DNA from: Planctomycetota bacterium | Lineage (GTDB): Bacteria; Planctomycetota; Phycisphaerae; Phycisphaerales; SM1A02 | DNA: 33,429 nucleotides | Assembly (NCBI GenBank): GCA_022562915.1 | Contig: JADFOJ010000039.1 | Span: 1 to 33,429 of the forward strand | Direction: 5' to 3' | Shown: positions 8,272-18,455 of the stretch, in pieces | Numbering within the stretch: the first letter of the stretch is position 1 | How the letters are laid out: each line of letters starts with the position of its first letter | Translations under genes and position numbers: made by a program | The notes under the pieces: model-generated | What the model saw: the letters and a program-made list of their open reading frames with translations, nothing else | The model's database searches: none | Told to the model about the DNA's origin: nothing

Positions 8272-9338
8272 CCGTCGCCGGTGTAATGCCATGTCGGCGG
8301 CGTCACCGTGATGTCTGTTCGGCCCAGCCCCGCGAGCGCCGCTGCGGTCTTGTCGCACACCCCCTGCGGCAGGTCCCGGAGAAGCACGTGACCTTTGCCG
8401 TCGTCGAACGAAGGCTCCGGCCCGCTGTAGATCGCGGTGCGACCCGTGAAGACGCACGGACCGTCGTCGGGGACGGCGACCTTGATCCCGCACAGTTCCA
8501 GGCTCTCCAGCAGGACGCTCTCGTCGAGGCCGTACCGCTCGCGGTCCAGCAGCCGGTAGGGCCGGCGGGACCGCACCTCGACGGTGCCGAAACCCGCTTC
8601 GACGATGTTGTCGATGTACGCCTGGTACGTGAGACATCCGGAGATGCACTGGGCCCGCAGCGTCTCGTCATCGCGCAGGTGCGCCGGAAGCTCGCACGGG
8701 GCGACGGGATCGGACATCGACAGCCGGCCGGCGGGTGTGAGTACCCGGTGCATTTCGGCCAACGCTCGCTCGAGGTCGCCCCCGGACTCCCCCGGCTCCT
8801 CGGACTCCCCGGACTCCCCGGACTCCCCGGACTCCCCGGACTCCCCGGACCCGGCCGTCGTGAAGATATTGAACAGGCAGTTCTGGGCGGCGAGGCCCAC
8901 GGTCGCGTCATCCACCGGCAGGTCCAGGGCATCGCCGTCGCGGATGTCCACGAACGACGGGTCGAACCACTCGTTGAGCCGCGCGGCGAGCTGGAGGTTC
9001 TTCCTCGCGGCCTCGCGCATCTCCCGGACGGGGTCGATCGCGATGACGCCGCCGGGCCGCCGCGCGAAGTACGCGAACCGAAGCGCCTCCAGGCCGCCGC
9101 CGATGCCGACGTACAGCACCCGCTGGTCCTCGCGCATGTCCTGCAGATGAACGGTGCTGCCGCAGCCGTAGTTCATCTCGTGCATGATCGACGGGATGTC
9201 CAGCCCCGGCATGTACATCGGGGCCTGCGGCACGCAGCACAGCGAACCGTCCGGTACTTCGGCGGCCTTTCGATACACTTGCCGGACGGTGGTGTGATAA
9301 CTCACGCGAGAGAGCCCCATGTGCAGTGATTCGGACAC
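8262..9338 (-). CDS. arsM: Arsenite methyltransferase ArsM (arsenosugar type)
   Basis: A 358-aa SAM-dependent methyltransferase. An N-terminal vicinal Cys pair (SLCCVP) is followed by the Rossmann glycine motif VLYVGIGGGLEALRFAYF, acidic DPV, AAQNCLFNIF in the place of the usual motif with the As-binding Cys, and the post-motif LTPAGRLSMSDPV. It ends in a Cys-Cys pair. The role is stepwise methylation of As(III) in the cytosol, feeding the overlapping arsS. A Gly-Glu-Ser repeat, encoded by a 9-bp DNA repeat at 8802-8846, interrupts the fold just after the NCLFNIF motif, probably as a surface loop. The start is uncertain: GTG at 9338 gives the longest product, and ATG at 9320 is an alternative; neither has a strong ribosome site. 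Confidence 0.88.
   Translation of the reverse strand: MSESLHMGLSRVSYHTTVRQVYRKAAEVPDGSLCCVPQAPMYMPGLDIPSIMHEMNYGCGSTVHLQDMREDQRVLYVGIGGGLEALRFAYFARRPGGVIAIDPVREMREAARKNLQLAARLNEWFDPSFVDIRDGDALDLPVDDATVGLAAQNCLFNIFTTAGSGESGESGESGESGESEEPGESGGDLERALAEMHRVLTPAGRLSMSDPVAPCELPAHLRDDETLRAQCISGCLTYQAYIDNIVEAGFGTVEVRSRRPYRLLDRERYGLDESVLLESLELCGIKVAVPDDGPCVFTGRTAIYSGPEPSFDDGKGHVLLRDLPQGVCDKTAAALAGLGRTDITVTPPTWHYTGDGCC
8802..8846. repeat. 9-bp tandem repeat (five exact units) inside arsM
   Basis: Five exact copies of GGACTCCCC in phase, with degenerate units on the 5' side (8784-8801). It keeps the reading frame and encodes Gly-Glu-Ser units in ArsM. Unit length 9 means that slippage adds or removes three residues without frameshift. 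Confidence 0.95.
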
Positions 9339-9428
9339 CTATCGTACGGTACTAACCACGGACCGGGCGATCCGTATTCCCGCATCACGGAGCCATCGCT
9401 GTCTTGTCGGCGAGGATCTCCAGCCTCG

Positions 9429-9635
9429 ATGAATCGCGTGATCGAAACCATCGGAGGCGTCTGGGAGCTCGCCCGGCTGGCCCTCGCGAGCCGCCTGCGT
9501 CTGCGCAGCGGGTACTGGCGGTGGCGGCGCGAGACGGCCTTCGGCAGCGATCCGTCAGTCCGCCCCGCGATGAGGGCGAGATGCCGCGCGCTGCTCGATT
9601 ACGGCCGGTGGGTGTACCGGATGAAACGCGGGTGA
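9429..9635 (+). CDS. Small basic protein of unknown function, coupled to thrC
   Basis: A 68-aa Arg/Trp-rich protein: MNRVIETIGGVWELARLALA at the N-terminus, then RSGYWRWRRETAFG and a C-terminal LLDYGRWVYRMKRG. Its stop codon overlaps the GTG start of thrC (GTGA, 9632-9635), a typical coupled junction, and the thrC frame upstream of 9632 has no family-like sequence. I recall similar short 'YWxWRxETAFG' proteins in planctomycetes but cannot name a family. Moderately amphipathic N-terminus; no signal peptide. Function unknown. Confidence 0.65.
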   Translation: MNRVIETIGGVWELARLALASRLRLRSGYWRWRRETAFGSDPSVRPAMRARCRALLDYGRWVYRMKRG

Positions 9636-10852
9636 CGGGGTTCGTGACCCATCTCGAGTCCGCGCTGGACGGCACGCACTATCCCGCGGAGACGATCCAG
9701 ACGACACACCGCGATCGGCCCCTGTGGGTGCGGTACGACCTGCCCGCGGTGGGTCGGTCGGTGACCCGCGAGATGCTCGCCGAACGAGCGCCCACGATGT
9801 GGCGGTACCGCGAGCTGCTTCCGGTCGGGGACGATCCCGACGTCGTCTCGCTCGGTGAGACCATGACGCCGCTGCTGGAGTGCCCGCGCCTGGCCGGGAA
9901 ACTCGGCCTGGATCACCTGTGGATCAAGGACGAGTCGGGGCTCCCGACCGGGTCGTTCAAGGCACGCGGGATGGCGATGGCGGTGACCATGGCGCGGCGG
10001 CTGGGCCTCCGGCGGCTGGCCGTCCCCACCGCGGGCAACGCGGGCGCGGCGCTGGCCGCCTACGCGGCCCGGGCCGGCCTGGACTGCCTTGTCGTCATGC
10101 CGAAGGACACGCCCATGGTCAATCGCTACGAGACCGTCCTGTTCGGGGCGGCGACTTTCCTGGTTGACGGGTTGATCTCCGACTGCGGCCGGATCGTGCG
10201 CGAGGGCGCCGTGCCCGCGGGGTGGTTCGACATGTCCACCCTCAAGGAGCCGTATCGCCTGGAGGGCAAGAAGACCATGGGGCTGGAGCTTGCCGAGCAG
10301 ATGAACTGGAGGCTGCCGGACGTCGTGCTGTACCCCACAGGCGGCGGGACGGGTCTCATCGGAATGTGCAAGGCGTTCGACGAGCTCGCCACGCTGGGCT
10401 GGCTGGAGACGGACACCCGCCCGCGCATGTTCTGCTGCCAGTCCAGCGGGTGCGCGCCGCTGGTCGAGGCGTTCGCGAAGGGCGCAGACTATGCCGAGCC
10501 GGCCCGCGACCCGCACACGATCGCCGCGGGGCTGCGCGTCCCCGGCGCCGTGGGCGACTTCATGATCCTCCAGGCCATCAGGGAATCCGGCGGGTGCGCG
10601 ATGGAAGCCGACGAGGACCGGTTGATCGAATGGATGCGCCTCGCCTCGCGGACGGAGGGGATCAGTCTGTGCCCGGAGGCGGCGGCGTGCGTCGGGGTGC
10701 TCCAGCAGGCGGTGGCCGAGGGGATCGTGGAACGCGACCGGCGGGTGGTCCTCTTTAATACGGGGGCAGCCCAGAAGTACGTCGAGGCCCTGGAGGTCGA
10801 CATCCCGCTGGTTGACGCCCGGCACCCGATCGACTTCGCCGGGCCGGTCTGA
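9632..10852 (+). CDS. thrC: Threonine synthase
   Basis: A 406-aa fold-type II PLP enzyme. The Schiff-base lysine is in LPTGSFKARGM, followed by the glycine-rich TAGNAGAALAAYAARAG and the phosphate-binding YPTGGGTGLIG; the C-terminus has VVLFNTGAAQKY. It converts O-phosphohomoserine to threonine, last step of threonine synthesis. The GTG at 9632 is chosen because it overlaps the upstream ORF stop and yields the family N-terminus (GFVTHLES); usual relatives have 'HLECSxCG' there, so the N-terminal Cys pair is missing. GTG at 9644 is an alternative. The gene is followed by a 459-bp non-coding interval. Confidence 0.9.
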   Translation: MTGFVTHLESALDGTHYPAETIQTTHRDRPLWVRYDLPAVGRSVTREMLAERAPTMWRYRELLPVGDDPDVVSLGETMTPLLECPRLAGKLGLDHLWIKDESGLPTGSFKARGMAMAVTMARRLGLRRLAVPTAGNAGAALAAYAARAGLDCLVVMPKDTPMVNRYETVLFGAATFLVDGLISDCGRIVREGAVPAGWFDMSTLKEPYRLEGKKTMGLELAEQMNWRLPDVVLYPTGGGTGLIGMCKAFDELATLGWLETDTRPRMFCCQSSGCAPLVEAFAKGADYAEPARDPHTIAAGLRVPGAVGDFMILQAIRESGGCAMEADEDRLIEWMRLASRTEGISLCPEAAACVGVLQQAVAEGIVERDRRVVLFNTGAAQKYVEALEVDIPLVDARHPIDFAGPV

Positions 10853-11311
10853 ACTCGCCACAAGGGTCCCGCGTGGAGAAACCTGTGAATCTGGGTACTT
10901 TGTTGCGTTTATCGGACACCGTCCGCAGCCAGGCGGGCGACATTTCCCGACCGGTAACAATGCGCGTTGCGCTGCGTGCAGGACGCCGGAGATATCCACC
11001 GGACGGCCCGATCGATGGTTTTCTGCCTGCGCGCCAGTTACCATAAGTCTCTTATTGTCAGTCTGTTAGAGATCTATTCCCGGTGTCTGGTCGCGATCGC
11101 TCGTGTTTTTCCCCACAAAGCCGCCCGGAGCCGTAGCGAATATTACCCAGATTAGTATCATCCTGCCGTTCAACAGATCGGCCCGCAACGGCCGATAGGT
11201 GGTTTCAACGTCCCTATTCGGGTCACAGTGACCTGGATGGACGGGTGGATGCTTCTTGGACGCGAGGCTTCTGTCGGCCTTTGTGTCCGTCAGAGTAGGA
11301 GAGTCATCGAC
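10853..11311. other. Intergenic region between thrC and porin 1
   Basis: No convincing gene. The stretch 11030-11160 is markedly richer in A+T than its surroundings and probably carries the porin promoter, though no clean -35/-10 pair could be picked. A perfect 7-bp hairpin (ATCGGCC, loop CGCAAC, GGCCGAT) lies at 11177-11196, within the likely 5' leader. A Shine-Dalgarno-like TAGGAGAG precedes the start at 11312. Confidence 0.6.
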
Positions 11312-12769
11312 ATGACTGCTATCAAGCGGATCAGCCTCCTCGTGGGTGCTGCAACGCTGACGCTCACTGGCGGCAGCTTCGCCGACACCTCAGCGGATGC
11401 ACGGAACGACGAGTTGCGGGCCCGGATCGCCGAGCTCGAAGGCCGGCTCGCCAACGTCGAGGCGCAGAGTTCGGACAACTGGCTGACCGAACAGCGCGCC
11501 AGCGAGATCAGGAACCTTGTCGAGGACGTGCTCGCCGATGCCGACACGCGATCGAGCATGCTCAGCCAGGGCATGACCGCCGGCTACGACAACGGTGCCG
11601 TGATCGCCAGTGCCGACGGCAACTGGCTGCTGCGCACGAACCTGCTGTTGCAGACGCGGTTCGTGTTCAACAGAATCGAGGATTCGGGGAGTAATCTCGC
11701 CCCCGGCACGTCCCTTGACAGCACCCGCTACGGCTTCGAGGTGTCGCGTGCCAGGTTCATGCTGTCGGGCAACGTCGTCAGCCCCGAGTGGTTCTACCGC
11801 GTTGACATCGAGACCTCCGGCAACGCCGGCGGTGCGGGGACTGTGCCGGGCGATGCCCGCGCTGGCGTTCTTGATGCGTATTCAGGCTACGACTTCGGCA
11901 ACGGCTGGAAGGTCTACGGCGGCCAGTTCAAGGTGCCGTTCCTGTTCGAAGAGCTGGTCGAGAGCCAGTACCAGCAGGCCGTCGATCGATCGGTGGTGAA
12001 CTACCTGTATACCGGTGGCTATACCCAGGGTCTCGCCCTCGACTACCTCGGTGACCAGTTCCACCTCGTGGTAAGCGTGAACAACGGTTTCGGCGGTGCC
12101 GTGGGCGTCCCGGTCGGCCAACCTGCACTCGCGCCGGATACGGAGATCGCCTTCTCGGGCCGCGTCGAGTGGCTCGCCATGGGTACGTGGGACCAGTTCA
12201 AGGACATCACCAGCCCGCAGGGCGAAGAGATGGGCATGAGGGTCGGCGCTGCGTTTCACTACGAGAAGTCCGAGTCCGACGGCGCGATCCCTCCCATGGG
12301 CCTGTTCAACAGCGAGATATTCGCGCTCACGGCTGACGTGTCAGTCGAGTTCGGCGGTGCCAATGTGTACGCCCAGATCAACTACGTCGACGTGAACTTC
12401 TCCGGGCGCCCCGCGCCTCCCCCTGACGCCCAGCCGTGGGGGATCGTGGTCGGCGGCGGCTATTACCTCACCGAGGACTGGGAGGTCTTCGGCCGCTATG
12501 AGTGGAGCGACCAGAGCACCACCACGCTGCGGCTACCCACAGACGGCAGCCGCGCCGAGAATCTCAACATCCTCACCGTCGGCGTGAACAAGTACTTCTC
12601 CGGGCACAACGCCAAGTGGACGACCGATGTGGGCTTCGCCTTGGAGAACGTCCACGTCGGCGGCGCAGCACCGGGTTCATCCATCGCACCGGCCACCGGG
12701 TTCCGAAACGACATTCCCGACGAGGACGGCCAGCTCGTCATCCGGACGCAGCTTCAGATCCTCTTCTGA
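11312..12769 (+). CDS. Outer-membrane porin, first of two paralogues
   Basis: A 485-aa protein with signal peptide (MTAIKRISLLVGAATLTLTG...FADT). Next comes a short coiled-coil (ELRARIAELEGRLANVEAQ) of the kind that trimerises or tethers planctomycete/OprP-like porins. Then comes SDNWLTEQRASEIR...DVLADADTRSS, and a long alternating hydrophobic/aromatic beta-barrel ending in Phe (RTQLQILF). That C-terminal aromatic is the usual outer-membrane insertion signal. Likely a phosphate-selective-porin-like (OprO/P) channel; the solute is unknown. The ATG at 11312 follows a good Shine-Dalgarno site; an upstream in-frame extension from 11228 lacks signal-peptide character. Its paralogue follows after a terminator. 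Confidence 0.88.
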   Translation: MTAIKRISLLVGAATLTLTGGSFADTSADARNDELRARIAELEGRLANVEAQSSDNWLTEQRASEIRNLVEDVLADADTRSSMLSQGMTAGYDNGAVIASADGNWLLRTNLLLQTRFVFNRIEDSGSNLAPGTSLDSTRYGFEVSRARFMLSGNVVSPEWFYRVDIETSGNAGGAGTVPGDARAGVLDAYSGYDFGNGWKVYGGQFKVPFLFEELVESQYQQAVDRSVVNYLYTGGYTQGLALDYLGDQFHLVVSVNNGFGGAVGVPVGQPALAPDTEIAFSGRVEWLAMGTWDQFKDITSPQGEEMGMRVGAAFHYEKSESDGAIPPMGLFNSEIFALTADVSVEFGGANVYAQINYVDVNFSGRPAPPPDAQPWGIVVGGGYYLTEDWEVFGRYEWSDQSTTTLRLPTDGSRAENLNILTVGVNKYFSGHNAKWTTDVGFALENVHVGGAAPGSSIAPATGFRNDIPDEDGQLVIRTQLQILF

Positions 12770-12795
12770 GCTGAACAATTCATCTTCGATCTCCT

Positions 12796-12825
12796 CGACC
12801 GGCCGGTCTTCGGCCGGTCGTTTTT
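12796..12825 (+). terminator. Rho-independent terminator of porin 1
   Basis: Nine-bp arms CGACCGGCC (12796-12804) and GGCCGGTCG (12812-12820), a 7-nt loop, then TTTTT, 27 bp after the porin stop. Confidence 0.9.
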
Positions 12826-12964
12826 CTTATCCGTCGGCGGGCTCATTCGCACGGGCAATATTTCAGCGCTGTTGTGATTCGGCCGAAGCGGTACTAGGGT
12901 CTACGAACTTCGGCCGGGCACCGGCCGTACCGCTGCCATACCTGGCACACTGGGCAGAGGTGGC

Positions 12965-14407
12965 ATGGGAGCCGAACCGCTGATGCATCGGGTCGCGTAC
13001 TTCGGCGTGCTGCTCGTCGCCGTGTCGGTTGTGACAACGGCCGCGGCCGGCGGCGATGAGAGGGCCGATGTCGACAAGACCCCGATCGCGCCGCCGACCA
13101 TCGGCGACCTCCTGGAGCGCATCGAGCGGCTCGAGGTCGACAAGGTCCAGATGCAGGACGAGATCGACGAACTGCGCGCGGAGTCCGACGATCCGTGGCT
13201 CTCCGAGCAGCGGGCCCGGCACATCCGACTGCTGGTGGACGACGTCCTGGCGGACGCGGACACGCGGTCGTCGCTGTTGCAGGACGGGTCCACGGCGGGA
13301 TGGGACGGGAAGTTCTTCCTGGCCAGCCCGGACGGTCGTTTCCGCCTCAATGTCGGCGGCCAGTTACAGCTCCGCGGGATCTGGAACTACCATGATCAGG
13401 GCCCGAAATACCGGTACGGTTTCGATCTCGCGCGGGCCAAGCTCGTCTTCAGCGGGCACGTGTTCGGCCCTGACCTCACGTTCAGGATCCAGGGGGACTT
13501 CGGGGATTTCGCCGGCGACTCCGGCACCGACAATCTCGAGGATGCGTGGATCCGCTACATGCTCAACAACGAGTGGGCATTGCGCTTCGGCCAGTTCAGG
13601 CTGCCGTTCAACCGTGAAGAGATCGTGGACAGCAGGTACCAGCAGGTCATCGAGCGGTCGCTGGTGAACGAGAGCCAGAACATCGGTCGAAGCCAGGGCA
13701 TCGAATTGATGTATGCCGGCCGCAACGACACGGTCGCCGTGGCGTTCTCCGACGGCGGCGAGGACAACATCGGCGGATTCAACCTGATCGGCGTCAATCC
13801 CCCGCTCTCGCCGACGGTCGGGACGGCGCTCAATACGGACTATGCCGTCACGGTCCGGTACCAGCACAAGATCGCCGGTACCTGGGACCAGTTCAGGCAG
13901 TTCACGAGCCCGCCGGGCGATCCCTTCGCGATGCTGTTGGGGGTGGCGGGTCATTACCAGCGCAACAACCCAGGGGTCTCGTCAGGCGCCCGGGACGAGA
14001 CCCGCTGGTTCAAGGCGACCACGGATCTGTCGGTGCAGTGGGGCGGCTCGAACCTCTTTGCCGCCATGACCTATGACTACGTCGACCTGGTCGGCCTCAA
14101 CGTCAACGTGTTCGGCGTCGTTCTTCAGGGGGGCACGTATCTCACGGAGAAGTTCGAGGCATATGCCCGGATCGAGTGGGGCCGCCTGATCATCGACAGC
14201 GAGAAGTTCAACGACGACGTGATCGTCCTCACGATCGGCGGCAACTACTACCTCGATGGCCAGGACGTCAAGTTCTCCGCCGACATCGGGTTCGGTCTCA
14301 ACCCTGTCAGCAATGTCTGGGACAGCGACATCGCCGGCTACCGGATCGACGCGGATAACGTCCGGCCGCAGGTGGTCGTTCGAACGCAGTTCCAGTTGCT
14401 TTTTTAG
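12965..14407 (+). CDS. Outer-membrane porin, second paralogue
   Basis: A 480-aa paralogue of the upstream porin. It has a signal peptide (HRVAYFGVLLVAVSVVTTAA), a coiled-coil (LLERIERLEVDKVQMQDEID) and the shared segment DPWLSEQRARHIRLLVDDVLADADTRSSLL. The barrel has NVGGQLQLRGIWNY, FGQFRLPFNREEIVDSRYQQ and a C-terminal RTQFQLLF. Shared features include the 'SRYQQ' block and the terminal Phe. Family inference: OprO/P-like outer-membrane channel. The start at 12965 has AGAGG eight bases upstream; ATG at 12983 would give a tighter signal peptide. Its own transcription unit is suggested by the terminator before it. Confidence 0.87.
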   Translation: MGAEPLMHRVAYFGVLLVAVSVVTTAAAGGDERADVDKTPIAPPTIGDLLERIERLEVDKVQMQDEIDELRAESDDPWLSEQRARHIRLLVDDVLADADTRSSLLQDGSTAGWDGKFFLASPDGRFRLNVGGQLQLRGIWNYHDQGPKYRYGFDLARAKLVFSGHVFGPDLTFRIQGDFGDFAGDSGTDNLEDAWIRYMLNNEWALRFGQFRLPFNREEIVDSRYQQVIERSLVNESQNIGRSQGIELMYAGRNDTVAVAFSDGGEDNIGGFNLIGVNPPLSPTVGTALNTDYAVTVRYQHKIAGTWDQFRQFTSPPGDPFAMLLGVAGHYQRNNPGVSSGARDETRWFKATTDLSVQWGGSNLFAAMTYDYVDLVGLNVNVFGVVLQGGTYLTEKFEAYARIEWGRLIIDSEKFNDDVIVLTIGGNYYLDGQDVKFSADIGFGLNPVSNVWDSDIAGYRIDADNVRPQVVVRTQFQLLF

Positions 14408-14434
14408 CGCTCGCCCCGGCCTTCGGCGAAAGGG

Positions 14435-14512
14435 TGGGTGGCACGGTCGAGCTTGCTCGCCCGTGGTGCGACGTGCGAAGACACGGGCGAGCAAGCTCGA
14501 CCGTGCCACCCA
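14435..14512. repeat. Family A palindrome, complete copy
   Basis: Perfect 31-bp arms (14435-14465 and 14482-14512) around a 16-nt loop. The arm begins TGGGTGGCACGGTCGAGCTT. It ends six bases before the stop of the minus-strand transpeptidase gene and 28 bp after the porin stop, so it fills a convergent junction. No T-run on either side. This is the cleanest copy and defines the family. Confidence 0.95.
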
Positions 14513-14517
14513 CTGGT

Positions 14518-15657
14518 TCAGGGCCGGATCTCAACCGTGCTCGCATAGGTCAACATCTCGAAGGCCAGCACAACGTCCTCGGGCCGCAGCCTGATGCACC
14601 CCATCGAGGCCTGCCGGCCGATTGAGTCCGGGTCGATCGTGCCGTGGATCCCGTAGCCGATCATGCCGCGCGTGCCGTCGTCGATGCCCTCCAGGCCGAT
14701 CCAGTGCTCGCCGATCGGGTTGGCCGGGTCGTCCCGGTCGAAGAACTCGCCGGTGCGCGGGTTTGCCCACGACGGGTTCATCGCCTTGCTCCCGGGCCTC
14801 ACCCGGAAGCGGCCCAGCGGCGTCGAGTCGTACGTGCCGAGCCCCACCGCCATACTGGTTACGTAGACGCTCTTTTCGCCCTCGCCCAGGTAGAAATCCA
14901 TCCGGTAGTCGGACTTGTCCACGATCACGTGAAACGGGCCGGTGACGAGCTTGAGCTTCTGCCCGACCCGAAGGTGCCGCGCGCTGAGCATCCGGTTGAT
15001 CCTGAGAATGAATCGCCAGTCGACGTCAAGCGACTGGTCCCGCACGATGCCGGCGAGCTGCTCACCCGGCCTCACGACGTACGGGTAGGAAAAAGGGTCC
15101 CCCGGCACGATCTGGGGGCTGAACACCAGGCGCCGGTTGAGGCTTCGCACCGTTTCGCGGACGAAGTCGGCGTCCGCCGGAACGAGCCGGCCGAAGCCGA
15201 GGGCCGCGGTGAGAAGCTCGCGCGCCTGCACCGGCAGGTTGCGCTGGGCGAGTGCCAGGCCCTCGCTCACCCGTGCGGGCGTCCGGGAGGGAGTCTCCGG
15301 CTTCGACGGCCTCTCGGGCAGCGGTGTCGGCGTGGGGACTTCCGGCGTGATGCTCGCGGCCGGGACGGTACTTGGGACGTCCTCGACGGTGGGCGGTACT
15401 GCTGCCGGAGCCGCGGTCGCGGGCGGGGCCGTGTCGAGCGGCGGCATGTGCGCCGGGACGATCTCCGGCCCGGTGGCCGCCAGCGGCAGCGACCCGCCCG
15501 GTTGGGTCTGCCGGTTCGTCAACACGACCCTGACGGTCCCGATGACCAGCAGCGCGGCGACCGCGGTCACGACGATCACCCGCCGTGTGCGGCGCGGTCG
15601 CCGATCCATGTAAATGCGTCTGCGAGTGGGTAGACGGGTCTGACTTGGCAGCGCCAT
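14518..15657 (-). CDS. LysM and L,D-transpeptidase (YkuD) domain protein
   Basis: A 379-aa protein with an Arg-rich cytosolic start and one transmembrane/signal-anchor helix (VIVVTAVAALLVIGTVRVVL). A Pro/Thr/Ala-rich linker (~60-130) follows, then a LysM-like segment (YVVRPGEQLAGIV...GQKLKLV) and a C-terminal YkuD catalytic domain. The catalytic motif reads GIHGT...SMGCIRL, with His338 and nucleophile Cys354. The family forms 3-3 peptidoglycan cross-links or attaches proteins to the wall in the periplasm. Presence of such a gene supports a peptidoglycan-containing planctomycete. The ATG at 15657 follows GGGAGGG at good spacing; longer in-frame starts are unlikely. Confidence 0.9.
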   Translation of the reverse strand: MALPSQTRLPTRRRIYMDRRPRRTRRVIVVTAVAALLVIGTVRVVLTNRQTQPGGSLPLAATGPEIVPAHMPPLDTAPPATAAPAAVPPTVEDVPSTVPAASITPEVPTPTPLPERPSKPETPSRTPARVSEGLALAQRNLPVQARELLTAALGFGRLVPADADFVRETVRSLNRRLVFSPQIVPGDPFSYPYVVRPGEQLAGIVRDQSLDVDWRFILRINRMLSARHLRVGQKLKLVTGPFHVIVDKSDYRMDFYLGEGEKSVYVTSMAVGLGTYDSTPLGRFRVRPGSKAMNPSWANPRTGEFFDRDDPANPIGEHWIGLEGIDDGTRGMIGYGIHGTIDPDSIGRQASMGCIRLRPEDVVLAFEMLTYASTVEIRP

Positions 15658-15749
15658 GGTGCCCTCCCTGGCAAGGCGTGAGCGGGGATGAAGTCCGTTG
15701 CAACACCGCCGCATTGTCTCACGGCCGCGCGATTGTGGCCAACGGGCGT

Positions 15750-16355
15750 TCAGGACCGGGTCCGGGACCCTCCAATATGGCAGACGCGGCGATCGGTGAC
15801 GATCGTGTCCACCCCGAAGTCCCGCTCATCGGCGGGGACGCAGTCGATGATCTGCACGTCGAAGGCCAGCCCGACCGTGGCCGCCGATCGCCGCAGGTGA
15901 CGCAGGAACCGGTCGTAGAACCCTCCGCCGCGTCCCAGCCGGTTCCCGCTGGAATCAAAGGCGAGCCCGGGCACGACCACGAGATCGATGAGCGTCGGTA
16001 CCAGCGGCCGGCCGCCCTGGGGCGTCCGGAGACCGTGGTCGTCGGTCGTCATCACCTCGTCGTCGAACGAGGAGATCTCCACCGGCACCATGTCCCGCCG
16101 CTTCCAGTCCACCCGCGGCACGCACACCGTCTTGCCATCCTGAAAGCAGCGGATGGCGGCGGGCGTCAAGTCGACCTCGCCTGCCAGCGGCATGTACAGC
16201 ATCACGACTGAGGCATGCTTGAACGCATCGAGGCCGGTCAGATGGGCGCAGGCGGCGGCGGATCCGTCATGGCGCGACGTCTCATCGAGGTCGTCGAGCA
16301 GCGTCCGCATGCGGGTTCGCAGATCGGATTTCAGCTCGTCGTTCGCCTCTGTCAT
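15750..16355 (-). CDS. 5-formyltetrahydrofolate cyclo-ligase
   Basis: A 201-aa cytosolic enzyme of the MTHFS/YgfA family: PLAGEVD near residue 55, VVVPGLAFDSSGNRLGRGGG with FYDRFL following (the family GxGxGxYD signature), and a C-terminal 'PADERDFGVDTIVTD'. It returns 5-formyl-THF to 5,10-methenyl-THF using ATP. The internal ATG at 16355 starts the family core (MTEANDELKSDL); a longer in-frame start at 16448 adds 31 residues that look non-native. folP lies 3.4 kb away in the same window but not in the same operon. Divergent from glmS. Confidence 0.9.
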   Translation of the reverse strand: MTEANDELKSDLRTRMRTLLDDLDETSRHDGSAAACAHLTGLDAFKHASVVMLYMPLAGEVDLTPAAIRCFQDGKTVCVPRVDWKRRDMVPVEISSFDDEVMTTDDHGLRTPQGGRPLVPTLIDLVVVPGLAFDSSGNRLGRGGGFYDRFLRHLRRSAATVGLAFDVQIIDCVPADERDFGVDTIVTDRRVCHIGGSRTRS

Positions 16356-16522
16356 TCCGTTGGGGGGTGCCGGTGTACGGCGTGAGCGGACCCTCAGATC
16401 GGTCAACCGCCTCGCGAATTCGAACTCGTACGCGAGATGGACGGGCATGTACTAAACACGATCAGGGGCGAGGTATTCCTGTGGTACATATCCATCGGCC
16501 GAGAGAGTGCGGCGGCTGATAC

Positions 16523-16550
16523 TTTTGTTCCCGGCCGTCCATGGCATAAT
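16523..16550 (+). promoter_or_regulatory. Candidate glmS promoter
   Basis: TTTTGT, 16 bp, CATAAT (16545-16550), about 65 bp before the glmS start. The -10 is good, the -35 poor. The 259-bp divergent region shows no glmS-ribozyme-like sequence. Confidence 0.3.
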
Positions 16551-16614
16551 TGACGATCCCCGGCCCCTTGGCCGACGTATGGAGTTGGCACGCCTCACGG
16601 AGGACCACATCGAC

Positions 16615-18450
<1,836 letters not shown>

Positions 18451-18455
18451 AGAGA

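Noticed and set aside
8784..8850. Possible CRISPR-like array
   Set aside because: Units are contiguous 9-mers with no spacers, in frame with arsM; it is a simple tandem repeat.
16356..16614. glmS ribozyme/riboswitch upstream of glmS
   Set aside because: No matching core sequence or pseudoknot arrangement was found, and that class is mostly confined to Firmicutes.
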